Source of the DNA: Larimichthys crocea
Lineage: Eukaryota > Chordata > Actinopteri > Sciaenidae
NCBI RefSeq assembly: GCF_000972845.2
Contig: NC_040028.1
Location: 19,620,210 to 19,684,209, forward strand
DNA: 64,000 nucleotides
Direction: 5' to 3'
In this document: piece after piece, positions 29,101 through 44,100 of the stretch
How positions within the stretch are numbered: the stretch's first letter is position 1
Layout: each line of letters starts with the position of its first letter
The notes under the pieces: generated by a model
The model's input: only the letters and a program-made list of their open reading frames with translations
The model's database searches: none
What the model was told of the DNA's origin: nothing
Translations under genes and position numbers: made by a program

Positions 29101-32100
29101 CAGCTGGCATACCAAGCAGCAAGTCCAGTGGAATCATCTCCTTCACGGCATCAAAGATGCCTCTCTGTCTGGCCTCCTGGCCATCCAGCTCCCTGGCGCA
29201 GGCCTTGCAACACCCACATGCCGAGCAGCCAGACTCTCCAGACCCACAGCCGCAGATGCTGGTAACAGAGAGATGCAAACAGAGACAGAAAAAAATATTA
29301 TATTCCTATAGATCATCATAGCATTCCAACTGGCTTCCAGTTGTTGTGTCTTCTTACCCTCCTGGTACTCTGTCTGGGCGTCCACTGCTAACACAGCTAG
29401 CGCCGTAACCGGTGCAGTCTCCACACACCGTGCAGACCATGCACTGGTCCAGCTTCCACTTGTGCATGCCCGGCTGACACATCATGCTCTTCTCTTCCTT
29501 CTCTTCCAGCTCGTCCTCCAGGTCTTCGTCCATGGCCGTGGCCATGCTCTCTACGCCAAACGCTACAACAACAACAAAAACAAGCACACACACACGCCAT
29601 CAGGTTGAGCGTAGCACAATATGCAGCAAGTTGAAATGTGCATCTGTTTATCCATGTGCTCACCTTTCCCTGCCTGGCTCATGGATCCAGTGTCTCTGCC
29701 ACACTGACCCTTGTTATTCACCCCGAATGTCCACACTTCACCACTCTTGGTCAGAACACACGTATGGGCCTTACCCATGGCAACCTGAGTTACAAAGTGA
29801 CCTTTCAGGTCTGTCACCTGGCCTGTGGAGAGAAAAGTAATGATGAAAGTGACTAACGTGGCTTCAAACAGACGAATATTTATAGACATATGTTTATTCT
29901 GAAGGTCTTTCATCTGTCTCTATCAAAGAAATGTAGACGGTGACATCAAACTATTAAAATATCTCAAAAATTCCCTGAAGTTGAGGATCTGAAATGTCCT
30001 AGTTAACTCACAGGTGCTGTCACTGTAAATAGCATCTTTGCCAAACATGTAGAGCTCTCCGTCCTTAGTGACGATGCTGCTGCTGCCGTTGTTACACGCT
30101 GTGTACACTGCTGTCTTGGTCTCTAATTTGATCATCTTCTTGGGCTTGTACGGCTTGGGCTGTCTGCGACTTTTAGCTGCAGAGGAAGAAAACGAAAACA
30201 AAAACAGACATCACCGTCAGAATTTGAACTGAGGCAGCTTTGATTCTGTGTTAAAGTAGATATTTTGCAAATGGTCTTACTGGACTCTCCGTCCTCGCCC
30301 TTGCTGGCAGAACCTGTGAAGAACACACTTCCATCTTCGGCCACCAGCAGTGCATGAGATCCATCGTGGCCGACTGAGAACTGAGAGATCTTGGGGGATT
30401 TTGTGACGGGCAGTTCCACCCATTTCCCTGCTGACGGGCCGCCCTGCTTTATACCGAGACTTTGGTACTTTCCTGTGTAGTAAATCTGTGAGGAAGGACC
30501 AAACACATGCAAAAGATTAGGAATAAGAAATTGTTTGCTCATGGCTGTCCTTTTTGAGGAGTTGAGGATCTGTAGAAAATCCATTTTGTGGCAAAAAGCT
30601 TAGCACTCTAAAAAAAAATGTCTGTAGATTTTACGGTGAAAAACTGTCAAATCATGTTTTCCTGTATACAGTAATATTTCAAAACCTTTATTTATGCAGC
30701 ATTTTAAGGAAATTTGTATGGAATAAAGTAGTACTTTATATTGGAGACTGTTCATTACACAGTAAAATACTGTAATACTTAAAGGCATATTTTAAAATAC
30801 GACTTTATTCTGCATAAATTCCCTTAAAATACCATATAAATAAGGGTTTTCAAATATGTCCGTGTTTTACTGTACAGAGGGAAACTCTACAGACATTTTA
30901 AAATATGGAATAAAACGCCAACCTCAAACGTGAAATCAGCAGTACTAATATCCTTTTACTGTAATATTAGGAATATTTATATTGCATTTATTACGGTAAA
31001 ATTCCGGCGACAGTTTTTTACCGTAAAACAATAGCTGTCGTTTTTTCTCGACAGTGTAGGGTTAAATTGTCTGACATCTTTTGCCGGAGGCCACTGTGGC
31101 AACAAACATCTCCGCTACATCAACACGGTGCTCTTAGCGAGGACACTCACTAAGAGCATGAAATGTTATTTTCAGTCTGAACGCGGCATTAGCTCGTCTT
31201 TGTAGTATTTCACCATTCAAATCACAGATACGTGTACAAAAGCTGCTGCTGGGGGTGAAAGAAGTCTTTATGACTCAAATCATCTGACAAATTATGCAAT
31301 CACAACAGCATTGCATGCAGAGAGCACACGGCTTGTAAACCCGTAAACAGCCGGCCTTTGACTCTTATCCTAATATCACACGTCCGGCCTAATGTCCAGC
31401 ACAAGTGATGAGTGAACTTTGTGGTGAGATACAGGTCAGCTGCTCCTATTTTTACCCATCCAGCCGGTCTGGGTTAGAGTTAATCTGCAGATAAAGTGCG
31501 CTGTGAGATTACAGACCCAGAAATGTGCAACAGACAACTAACTGCCCTGGACTGCTATCTACAAAAGAAGCACACTGCACTGTACCACACCTATAGTGCA
31601 CACAACCACACCCTCCACACCCCCAAACAAACTACATAGTTAGCATTCTCCTCTCACCAAGACGGCCTGCATGAAAATGTGAGAAATCTTCCTGAAGAAA
31701 ACGTTTTCTCCCTACAGTGATGGGTCGATTACAAACGCCCTGCAGTCTGAGACACGCTCATAATATCTCTGCTGTTTACTCTACCAATACTTATATTCAC
31801 GTTTGTGTTTCTGCTTTTATAGAAGTTCATAAACAACAGTAGTTACACACTTGCAGTGAGCCCTGGTGTGTTTTCCTCAAAGTGGACATTACACTACAAG
31901 TCAGAGCTGCTGCTTAGCTGGGTGAAATACTCTAATCACTTCCGGTTAGTTAAGCACGGGCATCACTTCACGAGCTCAGGGTGCATATAATCACTCATGA
32001 GTCCAGAGCAGAGTAAACAGTGCAAAGACCACGAGACATCCTGCTGCTTCATTTCGCATTATTTAAAGACAATTTAGCATCAAGGGCCACAAGACGATGA

Positions 32101-35100
32101 GATCCGAGGAAAATCTGACTACAGCTAACTACATACAGATGTCATGAACTAAGGGAATGTTAATTTTTATAAGCGGCCACATAGAAGAAAGAAAACCTAA
32201 TTAATTTAGAGCTTTTTATTTCCTTGTTTCACCTTCTAAAGTGCCCGTCCTGTCAACAGCGAGACAAAAGCTTGTTGGAGCTCAGCGGTTGAGTCTGTTC
32301 CAGTTTTCGTTTTTGTTAAAATGTCAGAAAAGATGTTCACTCTCACCTTTCCTGAGGCAGTTTTCATCAGAGCAAACTCCCTGCCGGCTCCGAGCAGCGC
32401 TGCCTCTTCATCAAAGCCCGTACCTGAGAGAGAGGACAACACGATGACACTAAAGGTTGGGATGTGTGATTTTTTGAGTTTTGAACAAGGTCGGACACGT
32501 TTGCAGCCTTGTCGGAACACATAAGCCGCTTTCTCATGTGAACTGCGGAGACAGTGTCTGGAGAATCGGGTCAGGACGTTGTCCGGAGTTGCCCTTTCAC
32601 ACATGGAGCCTACTGGAAATACTGTTTGATTTAGGCGAGTGGGTAGAGCGTGCACGAGGCAGGACGTGACGCAAAAAGCACAATGTGGAAATGGTGTTTT
32701 GTTTACATGTGGCAGTAGAAACGTCATCAACACGCCCACTCGCTCACTGCGAATTCTCTGGACAATCAGCTGCTCAATGGGATATTACACAGACTTCATA
32801 CCGTGGCAGGGTAAAGTCTGTTTAGTGTCGGGGCAGTGCATTCTTACATATAGCTCCTCTGGGTAATGTCTAGATCTGTGTGAAAGAGGCTCTATAGCAT
32901 GAAAAGTCCTGGATCTGGTGTGTGTTTGCCTCCAACAGATATTTTAATATCACTTACTGATGATGTGCAGATCCTTCTCGAGGTCAAAGAGAGAGATGCC
33001 GCAGGCGTGAAGACATTTCCTTGCCAGCTTCAGCTGCAGTTCCTGCTGCAGGGCCGGGTCTGAGCTCATAGTATAGATCCGCACCACGAAACCATCCTGC
33101 AGGAGTCAGAGCCAACAGGAGGAGGAACCGCTGTTAAGTTTCATGACTCAACATTGCTACAGTGTGGAATTTAGAGTCTGTCTAACAGAGTTAGGACACA
33201 AGATTTAATGAAAACATATCTGACCGAATTTGATGGAGCCCTTAGAATGAACAGCTGAATGATTTCTGACATACATTATTCGGATTAAAACATGGATTAT
33301 CAACTGTAGCTGCAGTATGTTTGAGTCATCTACGAGGGGAGGTGTGGCTTGGAGTTACAAAATCTGTGCATACATATTTTAAGAGTGCTTTTAGCAACTT
33401 AAACCCACAACCAGTGTCCATTTATCTTAACAACAGCACGAAGGATGCAACACCGAGCCGCAACTCTCAATGCAGACCTCATAACAGATGACGCAACTGT
33501 CACAGCTGTCATTTTTGAGGAGAAGATCTATAGTAAAGTCATTTTGTGGCAGAAAGCTTAGCTACACTGTAAAAAATGTCAATTTTACAGCGAAAAAACG
33601 ACAGTAAAACACCATAAAATACGCCATGAGCCATGACTGGGTTTTCCTGTATACAGCTATATTTCAAAACCTTTATTTATGGAGCATTTATGTATTATTT
33701 TATACTAGAGACTGTCATCTGTTATACAGAAAAACACTGTAATATTTAATGACATTTTAAAATACTACTCTATTCTGTATACATTCTCTTAAAATGCCGT
33801 ATAAATAAAGGTTTTAAAATATGTCTGTGTTTTACAGTATTCAGTAAAACACCATATTATTTAATGGCATGTTTTTTTTCTGTCATGGTTTGGCAGTATT
33901 TCATTGTAAAATCTAAACATGTTTTAAAATATGAAAAATAAATATATCCTTTTACCGTAATTTAGAAATGGTTATACCGTAATTTATACTAGAGACTGTT
34001 AATTATACAGAAAAACACTGATGTCATATTTTACGGTCTTTTACTGTCACAGTTTGTCGCGCGCAAAACATAACGGATGATGCAACTGCCGGAGACGTGG
34101 TTTAGAGGGAATAACCGAGAGATAACGTGGATATAAAAATGATGACGGATAGTGTGGGGATGGTCCGGGTTTTCACGAACTCATCTCTTGTTCTTTGTGT
34201 GGAGCACATCTGCCACTCAAATGATTAAATAAGCGCTCCTCCTATCCCAGGGTGGGAAATTTAGTATAAAAATGGCAACCAAAGTAATTATTTAGGCGAG
34301 AAGATGATGGTGACTTTTCCTCCCTACGTCGCCTCCTACCTCTTCCCATCAAACCCCCCATCACTGCACTTGGTTTTCCTCGACCGGGGCTGGCTCATTT
34401 AAAATGCATGTAGCTTCTGAGGACTCCCCCCACCCGGTACCCCGCCCCTTGATTAGCCTTGAGACTACTCTCCGGGAGGAAAGCGAGCTGCGGCGGCACA
34501 CATACACAGACTTCACATTTCCCCTCCCCCCACACTCACGTTACAGAGTGCTTATGCAGATAACTGCTTGAGAGATTAAGCTCTCTGGAGAATATACCCA
34601 CATCTGGTGCCACTGTCCTCTCTGCCACGCCCACATATACCCAACACACTCGTGCACATATAAACACAGACACAGATGCACCCCTCCCTCCTCGCTGTGG
34701 CACAGCTGGTGATCAGCTGAGGCCTCTTGAATCTGAGGTTAGGGCCTAAAGAGCAGGAGAAGTGACAGCTGCTTCACGGCGCTCGTGTTAACTAACAAAA
34801 GATTTGTTTTTTTATAAAGGCACGTGATAAAAAAGTGGTTTGATCGTGCTGTAGAAAGAAGGTGACGACGGACAAAGATGCTTTTCCTTCAATAGGAATC
34901 ACTGAGATTATGATTGACTCTATCAGCACATAACTTAACCTCTGTAATGTAGTTCAGGATGAGTCAGTGACTATTCAAGCACTGAATTTAGCACTACTAC
35001 AATCTTGTAAGAGCAAAATAAAGTCAGCTTTCTCCACCTCGCTTCCAGCAGAGAAGGGCGGTACAGCTGAGTTTCTTTGCTGGGTTGAATTAATTAATTC

Positions 35101-38100
35101 CCCACTGATGTTGAGCAAATTTAAAATTTATTTTCTTGAAGAGCCTAAAACCAAAACCAGACCAGGCATGCCTCCGTCACATTGCAGACACGACTTCAAA
35201 CCCCACCAGAAGTTATACCGCTCTTTCAGAAGCATTTTGCCCGTCAGACTTTGTTAACTGGCTCAGATTTGGGAGCCTCTAAATATGTAAATATGTAAAT
35301 ATGCTACATAGTTAAATTGTTGTTGTTTTTATGTTCGGAAGTTCCTGCATCTGACTTCCTGCCAGCTCGATCTGATCTGTGCAGATTCACGCAGACTGCT
35401 TGTGCTGCAGAAATTGTCTCGTATTCTCGGGGGGAGTCGAGCTTAGCTTCACTTCTGAAACAGACCGTGGCACTTCTGATGGGGTTCGAAACATTGACTG
35501 GAACGGATACGATCGGCTCAGACAGTTGGATCGCAATCGTGCCCGGTGGAATTCGGCCCTAAGATAGATGATGCATGTTATTTTGTGTTGTCATGGCGAT
35601 GAGGAGCAACGTTAAAACGTACGTCTTTGCAGGCTGCGATCTGGTTGATGTACTCTCCGTCTGTGAAGATGATGTTCTGTCCGTCTGAATGTTGACCTGC
35701 AAAGACGATCAGAGCGACGCCCGACATTTTGTTAACGGGAACTTTCATGACTTCATTCCATTTCTGAAACAAGACAAATAAAATAGTTTTCACCTGGCAT
35801 GGAGACGGTCCCCTCGTGCTCCAGAGTCTCAGGGTTGATCTTGATGGCTGACATTGTGTGGTTACTCGTGTCCCGATACAACAAGTACCCCTTAAAGACA
35901 CAACACAAACACTGCTGCTGATGGCAAATCACCAAAATCCCTGAAGTCACATGAAGGTCAACTCTAAGTTCAAGTGTGACCTGAACATTTCTACATACTC
36001 GATCTTAATGAAAACCTACCTGAGCAAAGCCCAGCCATGACCTCTTCTCTTTCCGATTCCTGATACGAGACGTGGAGTTGTACACGTGGCCCTGTGAGGC
36101 GTTCATAACACACGAGTAGACAATCACAAACACTGGCAAACCTTAACTCAACAGACGACTACAAACGCTGGCATTCAATGTCGGTCATTCATCTATTTAT
36201 AACAAGAGAGAATCGTAAAACTGCTGCTAGCTGCTGGAGATATTCTGGACATATGCAGCTTTGCGTGCTTCGTACCCTGACAGTGCCGCTGTATCCAGAG
36301 CCCACTTTGTAGAGTCCATCCTTGCAGAGCAAGTACAGGAAGGACCCGTCAGTCTGCAGAAGGCAGCGCTCGTCCTCGTCAATGGCCACCTCTTTCAGGA
36401 CCCACTTGTTCATCAGGGCTGCGCGTTTGATGCCGTTCCCGAACCAATCCTGGATCTGGATCTTTCCCACCAGGACGGCCTGCACGCTCCTCTGTAGTGC
36501 GTTCAGTATGGTGGGCACCTGGCGAGATTTAGGGAGGACGCGGATGGTGAGAGATCGCACAACCGCAGACTTGTAATGTGACATAATGAGGTGTGTTTTA
36601 TGCACCAGGGGGAAGTGGCTGGCGAGCTTCTTCTTGCTGATCGAGTCAGATTCTCGTATTAGCAGCTGAGACTGTGGTTACTGTACTTGTGCATGTTTTG
36701 TTTTCACACACACACACTTCTGTGGCAGGTGTAACACACACATCTCTGATCTCACTGTTCACACATAAACAAACACACAGGCACGTAAACCCACACTTCC
36801 CATCAGCCCGTCTGCCATTGTGATGACTCACAGTGCAGTCGATGCCTAAAAGATGAGCAACCGGGAAAAAAACACTCTCACACACACAGAGCTGCATCTG
36901 TGGGGGATAACTGTATGAGGCTATGAAGTCTGCAGCTCTGTTAAAGTGTGGGAACTTTGTCCGTGTGCAGGTTAAAGGAACATTTTTATGGTCACAAACT
37001 AAAGTACGCTGCTAAAAGAGAAAAGAGAGGACAGGCCGGAGATCGAAGCGAACAGAAGACCGGCTAATTGACGCAAGAATGCAGGAAGGCTAACGAAATC
37101 AAACGGGAGAATCGTGAGTGGCTTGACATTTTCCAAAACTCAATTTGTGCTGTCCAGACACTCCCCCGAGCCTCTCTGCTCTAAAGCAAATATACAGAGG
37201 AGCCGGATGTTATTTTACCCTTCGAAAATGCCCTAGGAAAAAACTTGGATCATAGATGGGTACAAATGTTTTGGTGGCGGCTGATCAGAAAACAGGACAA
37301 CAACAACAACGTTATTCCAGCTTGTGCTTTACCGAGTACAAACACGGGGATCACCTGGCGTTCCTCTCCTGAGATAAATACATTCGTTCCGTGTTAAAGA
37401 ACAGGTGGCCAGCATGAAGATCTGATCCGTCGTTACATGTGCCAGGAGGAGCCCGGCATGTGTGGACAGGCTGATATTTATCGGGGTTTTTTTTCATATC
37501 AATGGCAGAAATGCAAAATAAAAAGGTGGAGAACACGGTCGTACTGCTACATTTAAATTTATGGTTCGTTACCTGTATCGTCTGGCAGGCGTGGCTGCCG
37601 TTGTTGGTGAGGATGGCGGAGACGGCCTGCAGGATTTTGCCAGTGTCGCCCCAGGCCACCACCAGGCTGAAGAGGCAGGCGCAGGACAGAGCGGTGATGG
37701 CCTGTCCTGTCGGGTCGTTGGGCCCCGTGCTCCGGACTGTCGTCTCCAACAACAACTGGAATAGAGACTCTGAGCGGAGTGTACAAGTGGTAGACATTTA
37801 TGTTAAAAAGAGAATAACATATTTTAATCTACACATTTGGACTTATTAAAACCGCACACGTGTGTTTTCTCAGCCTTACCTAGCACATCGGGAGGCTCGG
37901 TCTGAAAGCCCTCAGGCTGTTGTCCCTGCAGCATGTCCAACAAAGCCTGCAGGCTACGCAGGCACAGCGAGGGGTGAGAGAACCGAGTCTCTTTTATCAG
38001 CTCAAATACCCCGCACAGGCCGATGCCAATGATCTGCACACGCACACACACACGGAAAGAATCACATTTCTGTGAGCTAATGAACACCATGCTGTCAAAC

Positions 38101-41100
38101 CACAGTCCAATTCTAGTCGGACTAGCAGTGACACCCCTTTACACAGCACAAAGATGCAGCTTTAAAAACACTCTCTGTTGGTTTACATTTAATCGTCGTG
38201 TTAATATTGTTGATGAGCAGACTTGGAGTTGATGTTTTCTTCCTACAGTCAAACCAACCTCCATTCTGCTGGAGGCTCGTAGTATGCACAGTTACTACTG
38301 CTTCAACATCCACTATTAACATTTTGAATAATGACGGAGCACTCGAGTGCACGGAGAAGCACAGGCAGGAGTTTGGCCTAGAAAAGGCTGCAGCTCGCTT
38401 GTTAGTGAATCAAATAATGCTTCAATGTTCCTTCTCGTTACGTAACAATGAAATGAAAGCGAAGCATCAGTGAGTCAGTAAGTCGTAAAATAAGTAGAAC
38501 AGACAAACGGCGGATTAAATGATGCCGACTGGAAACGATAAAACAAGATATGTACGATACTGTGCATGAAAAACTGAATGTAGATGAACGGATGTCGATT
38601 CAAGCTTGTTCGATCAATTCACGTGACGTAAAAAGACTTTGTTGGGGATTTTCCATCAATAAAAGCCTTCAGGGTTCAGTGCCGTTGGTTTCTCCTGAAA
38701 TACTCTCAGTCAGTAGCAGTAGCCACAGTCGAGAGTAGTAGGAGTAGCTCAGTCCGTAGGGACTTGTCTTACAAACTGGAGGGTGGCCGGTTCAAGTCCA
38801 GTACGGACCAAAGTATGGAAGGTGGACTGGTAGCTGGAGAGGTGTCAGCTCACCTCCTGGGCACTGCCGAGGTGCCCTCAAACAAGGCACTGAAGCCCCC
38901 CTACTGTTTTCAGGGCGCCGCTCTGGGTGGCTGCCCATCACTCCACCATCTCTCTCCACATTTGCATGTCTACGAGACATCCTGTGTGCGTGCGTGTGTG
39001 GTTGAATTTCCAGTAAAAGTGCATGTAACAAAAAAAAAAACATGTTCCCCTCGAGAGATCGATAAAGTTTCTGTTCTAGAAAAGTGTCACTCCTGATCAG
39101 CACTTCTCTTCATAATGTTTCCTGTTTGGAGCTGTTGAAACTTTAATTTTACCTTTTAGTTCATAACTAATCATGGATGTATCTGTGCACTACATAAACG
39201 AACGTGACAGGTTGATATTGAAACAAAATATTTCAGGAAATGCAAAACTTATTTTAAATAACATACCAGTGATATCTCAGTTTCATTTCATTCAAACTGT
39301 TTTTAAATAATTTCATTTAGTCTCACTAAAGGAAGGGGTCACGAATCAGCCGTGGTTCAGACACAAGAGTGTAGCTTGAAGCTTGAAGCTGATTCTCGTG
39401 TGATCTCCACACACAGGGAGCCATTTATGTCCTCAAATAAACCTTTGACACGCTGCCTCAGATGTTTGTTGGTTTCCCTTGTTTCATGTTATCCTACAGA
39501 ACAGCAATAGTTGCACATGCCCAGGTGCATGCTAGCGAGACTTTGCCTGAATACAAAGTAAACTAACCAAAACAGTCGACTGTGCTTACAGACGGTGAAT
39601 TGGAAAATTGTTCCCCAACGAGAAAGAGTTCACATTTCAAATAAAAACCCACAGCTTTGATTCAGACTAATAAAGATAAACCGGCCGACTCACAGAGGCT
39701 GTAATCCTCCCAGGATGGAGGTCTCAAACCTCCGTTAAAGTGACTAATCATCACAACAATAAAAAAAGATGAGCCCACAGAGAAAACGGATTGTGGCCTC
39801 CCTACGATAAAGGGCACTGGCTACGTCTCTCGCCTTGATGCCGCCACATGAGCAGTACCTCCTCCGTGTTCCCGGTTCATACCTTTGGCAGCTTCACGGC
39901 CGGCTCGCGGTACTCTTCCTCCTCCTCGCTGTCCGAGTCGCCGCTCTGCACCGAGCTCCGGGAAGCCAGTGCCAGGGAGGCCTCTCTCTGCTGCCAGTCC
40001 AGCACACAGTGCCGCACGTTGCAGTAGACGTTGAACGCGGATGGGTTGCTATGCAGCTTGATGTCCGGCACGCAGAGGGCTCCATCTAGACTCTCGGCCT
40101 GTAGAGAGGGGGAAAAACAGAGAGGGGTGAGTGTTTTCGGCAAGGTCAGCAGAACCTCTTCGTGGTGGGCACGAGTATACCACTTCGAATTGCATCGATA
40201 CACTACGCCACCGTTTGTTTGATTACAGTTAGACTTCAGTGGACCAAAGTGGAAAGTGACGTGCTGCAGCGCGTATAACAGGAGTTGTAAACATCATATC
40301 CCACGACAGGCCGCTCATTCATTCATTCATTTTAGGTTTACGTCTCTCAACTGTTCGTGACTCATGCGGTTGCTTAAGGAGGGAATTTTTAGAGCACATC
40401 CATTAATGACACACCTAACCAAAACAAGTCCCTGCTGCCCACGATAAGTGGGCTAATTTCTCATCCTGCGTTAGGAGGGAAATCACGGCTCTCAAATCTA
40501 AACCCAGAGGGGACTCCGGGCAGATGTTGAAAACCAAATTATAAATCACTGCATCAGGCCGAGAGGGTAAAGCTTTTGTATAGACATACAGTCTTTACGC
40601 AATCAGTTCTGTCATCGTCCTTACGTCTAAGTCAGTGACATGAAACGACTCCACCTTCTGCTTTGAAGCTCACTTTTGTACACACTGAGCTTAGCGAGTG
40701 TTTTCCCATTTCAACACCGGCTTAACACAGTTACATAACCAAAAGAGACACTTTTCAAGTTAAACTTGAACACAGCGTCGACATGTCATCAGCTTTTGAC
40801 TCATCAGCTTGTTTTTACAGAGAAACGTTGGCTTTCATTTGGAGTCACGTGACAAACACAGGTCCAATATTCACCGAGGGTGCTAAACGTGGCCACCTAC
40901 TCATCCCTGCCTGGAGGACCAGGGGTCCTTTCCTTTGTCATATCAGGACAGGGCTGGTTTAATTAAGTTTACTGATTCACACACTTAATTAGATGAAAAT
41001 TTAAATATTAGTTCGCATCTGCTCTTTGTTTCTCTTTTAGTGCCTCGCCTCCTTTGTTGTAATTAATCTGTTTTTAACCAAAAAATATCTGGTTTATGTT

Positions 41101-44100
41101 ACTTCCTCTTCCCACCACTTAATTTTACAGAGCAGCCAACAATAAAGCTCAGAGTGGAGCTGAACATTCAGGCGATAACTCTCTATACACTCCGAGTGAG
41201 TTACAGACACTTTAATGGTCATTTCGGGGGGTTTTAGTTTAGCAGTGTTATGTTGTCTTGACTTGTATGTAAATGAGGCGGATAAGCCAAGAGGGAAAAG
41301 CTCTAATAAAATCATTGCAGCGGCGCTTAAACACAAACGATCACTATGATTAGAGAGACGGCACTCCACAGAGAAACTTGATAAGCCAACTAACTGATAC
41401 GCTTCCTCCGTCCCAGGCATTTTTTAACTAACAGCCCGCGAGGCAACCTCTAGAGAAATCCTATTGATCCACTGTGCCTCTCTCTTGCAGTGTTGCGCTT
41501 TTGGCATCACAATCACAGAGGGTGATGTCATCTATTTGGGGAGAGAGGTCATTCATTCTCGGCTCAAACCAGCGGGGAGGATATTCGCTGCGCTCTCATC
41601 TCAACAGCGCCGCGACTGCTGCTCTCCCGTCTTACTGCTGGAGTAACAAAGTACCCGTCCAACCTTTCACAAAAGGGAAATATTGCCTGGAAAGAGCACT
41701 TAGGAAGATTTAAAACTGACATATGATATGATAACACAAACTTAATAAAGCAAGGGAGGGGAAAAGGGTTTGTTGGGAGGTGACAGGAAAACAAAAGAGT
41801 GTGTCCAAGCTGAGCGCTGCTGGTTGATTTGTCTAATATACTAAATATGCATGTAATATTTAACCATCTCCATTTCTAGTTTATTTAACCAGATCAACCA
41901 AATTCCTAACCACACACCAACAGCAGACCACTATTTAATCTCATGTATGTTGTGTCGTCGTATTATCATCCAGATATCCTTTTACTTTTAGCACCAAACA
42001 TCACAGATCTTGCATCGTCTCCACTCTGTCTGCGATTGATTGTCTCCGACTACGACTATAGGATCAGCAATTTCAGACACGTCACGCTACATCTGATTGG
42101 TCGCATCTCGCAAACCAAACAGCTGAAACCTCGGCCCTCACATGTTTGACTGACACGGGACTCACACCGAACGCGGAACGGACGCGGAACGGAAGCGGAG
42201 CGAGCCGGCCGTATTCACGCGAGATCATGAGATCACGCGAGAATCCTGGACATACCTGAGACCTCGCGATAAACAGTGTATAAAGAAAACAACAACAACA
42301 AACAGCTGACTTTGCTTCTCCGACGTGGAGGAGATTATAAAAAGCATCTGTTGTGTCATAAATGATTGTGTGTTGTTCCACTTCAACAATTAGTCTCTCG
42401 TTGAGACCCTTTGATCGATCTTTGATCACCTGGTGCCACCGGTCATGACGTCACGTTGATGTGAAGTTGTAAAAAGCTACATGAACTGCGTATTGTGTTT
42501 TATTTTGAAAGGGGGCGGAAGTTTATTACGTTGATTCAAGGCCCGGTTTCCTGTCTGGTGCGCAGTGCTCTGTTGAAATTTACGAGGTTCAGCCGCGGCT
42601 CGCGGAAGAAATAGAAATCCTGCGGAAAGCTCGCGCCGTGGCGCGGAGAGCCGCTTCTGGGACGCTTCTGATCCGCGTCTGATCCGCGCCCGGTGTGAGT
42701 GCTCTCATTGACTAGACTGGATTCTAAATGCTACGGTGACCGCGGTGGTGCCGTTCCGCTTCCGTTCCGCGTTCGGTGTGAGTTGGCCTTGGCAGCTCCT
42801 GAAAAAAGCGATACCTTCGAGTTCTGTCGCGACACAAACACAGACACGCTGCTGATGTTTCGTGGGTTTCTTCCTCTCACCAACCCGTGACACAAACACA
42901 GACACGCTGCTGCTGCTCATCTCAGGGCTTTTCTCGCATTGCTGTGTGCAGCACTTCTCTGCTGATTTAATGGGCATCTAAAAGCTTCGGAGAAAGCTGC
43001 CACAGAGCTTCTAACCACACCGGACAGATACAGCTATTCCGGATCGCTGCCTTTGTGGAAAAAAAAAATAAAGGATAGAAGTTTTTTCCAAAGCAGCAGA
43101 GGCTCAAGTGAACTGACTGTTAGTCGGATGAGTACATATACCATAAAATCCTATTGACTATTGATCAGATAATCCACAGTTACACGTAGATCCTCTTCTA
43201 AACATCGAATGAAAAGTCAGTCAAAGCATGTCGACTGTGTCGACTTCTGGCTACTATCTTTGTTTGTTGAAACAGAGGCGGCACAACAAGTTAAAAGATC
43301 TTTGGTAACACGCAGCAGATGGAGAATATTCTTTCATTCAGACGATTAAAGGAGTCCTCGAGATTTCTCGATCAGCGTTTAGTTTTGTTAAACATCCTTT
43401 TCCAAACTATCACTACGTATTTATTTTTTCAGAGCTCTGTCAGGGTTCAAGTCATTTTCCAGGACCTTTCCCAGGATTTTTTCAGACTTAACAGGCGGCA
43501 CTTGCTCGGTCGTAGAACGGTCACATAATTAATTTAGCAGCAGGCCTCGTATTGACACGTTAAACCCCCCTTCTTTCTTGATGACACAGCGTGTTTGTGA
43601 TGAAGGAGTTGGACGGCTACATCTATCACTGTTCACCGGACAATAAGGTGGTCTGGCCTTGTTAGACGTGATCAGCACTGGTATGTTTTTTTTTTAGCTT
43701 TAGAAGAGCTTCCTCACCAACTACTGGTAGCTCTTCCACCTCCAGGCTAATCTAAATCGGCAAAGACGTGGATCATCGGTTCAAACAAGCCATCTGTAAC
43801 CACATTAACCTGTCAATCAAAGCGCCCACGCTCTTAATCCTGCATAACGTTAAGCCTTAAGACCAAGACCAAGACCAAGACTTACTACTTTGATTATTAT
43901 TAGATTATTTCCAAGATATTTGGTCCTTTTAATCAATTTCTGGATGTTTCAATGACTGGAAAAGTAGCTTCTACCTTTTCCAGGTTTTCCAGGTTTTCCA
44001 CCTGAACCCTGAATCATGAACCATGTCGCCATGAGAGGCACAAACTGGGCCTTTTAAGGATGGAAAATAATTGTGATTCGATAAGTAGAAAGCAACACAC

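Noticed and set aside
32440..32930. Possible transposon between mycbp2 exons 10 and 11
   Set aside because: Some phrases look repeat-like, but I could find neither terminal repeats nor a second copy in the window.
38745..38815. Possible tRNA gene
   Set aside because: A and B boxes are present but the 3' half of the cloverleaf is replaced by a SINE body with the typical conserved core.
42082..42429. 115-codon minus-strand frame
   Set aside because: It straddles the terminal repeat of a DNA element and shows no transposase motif.
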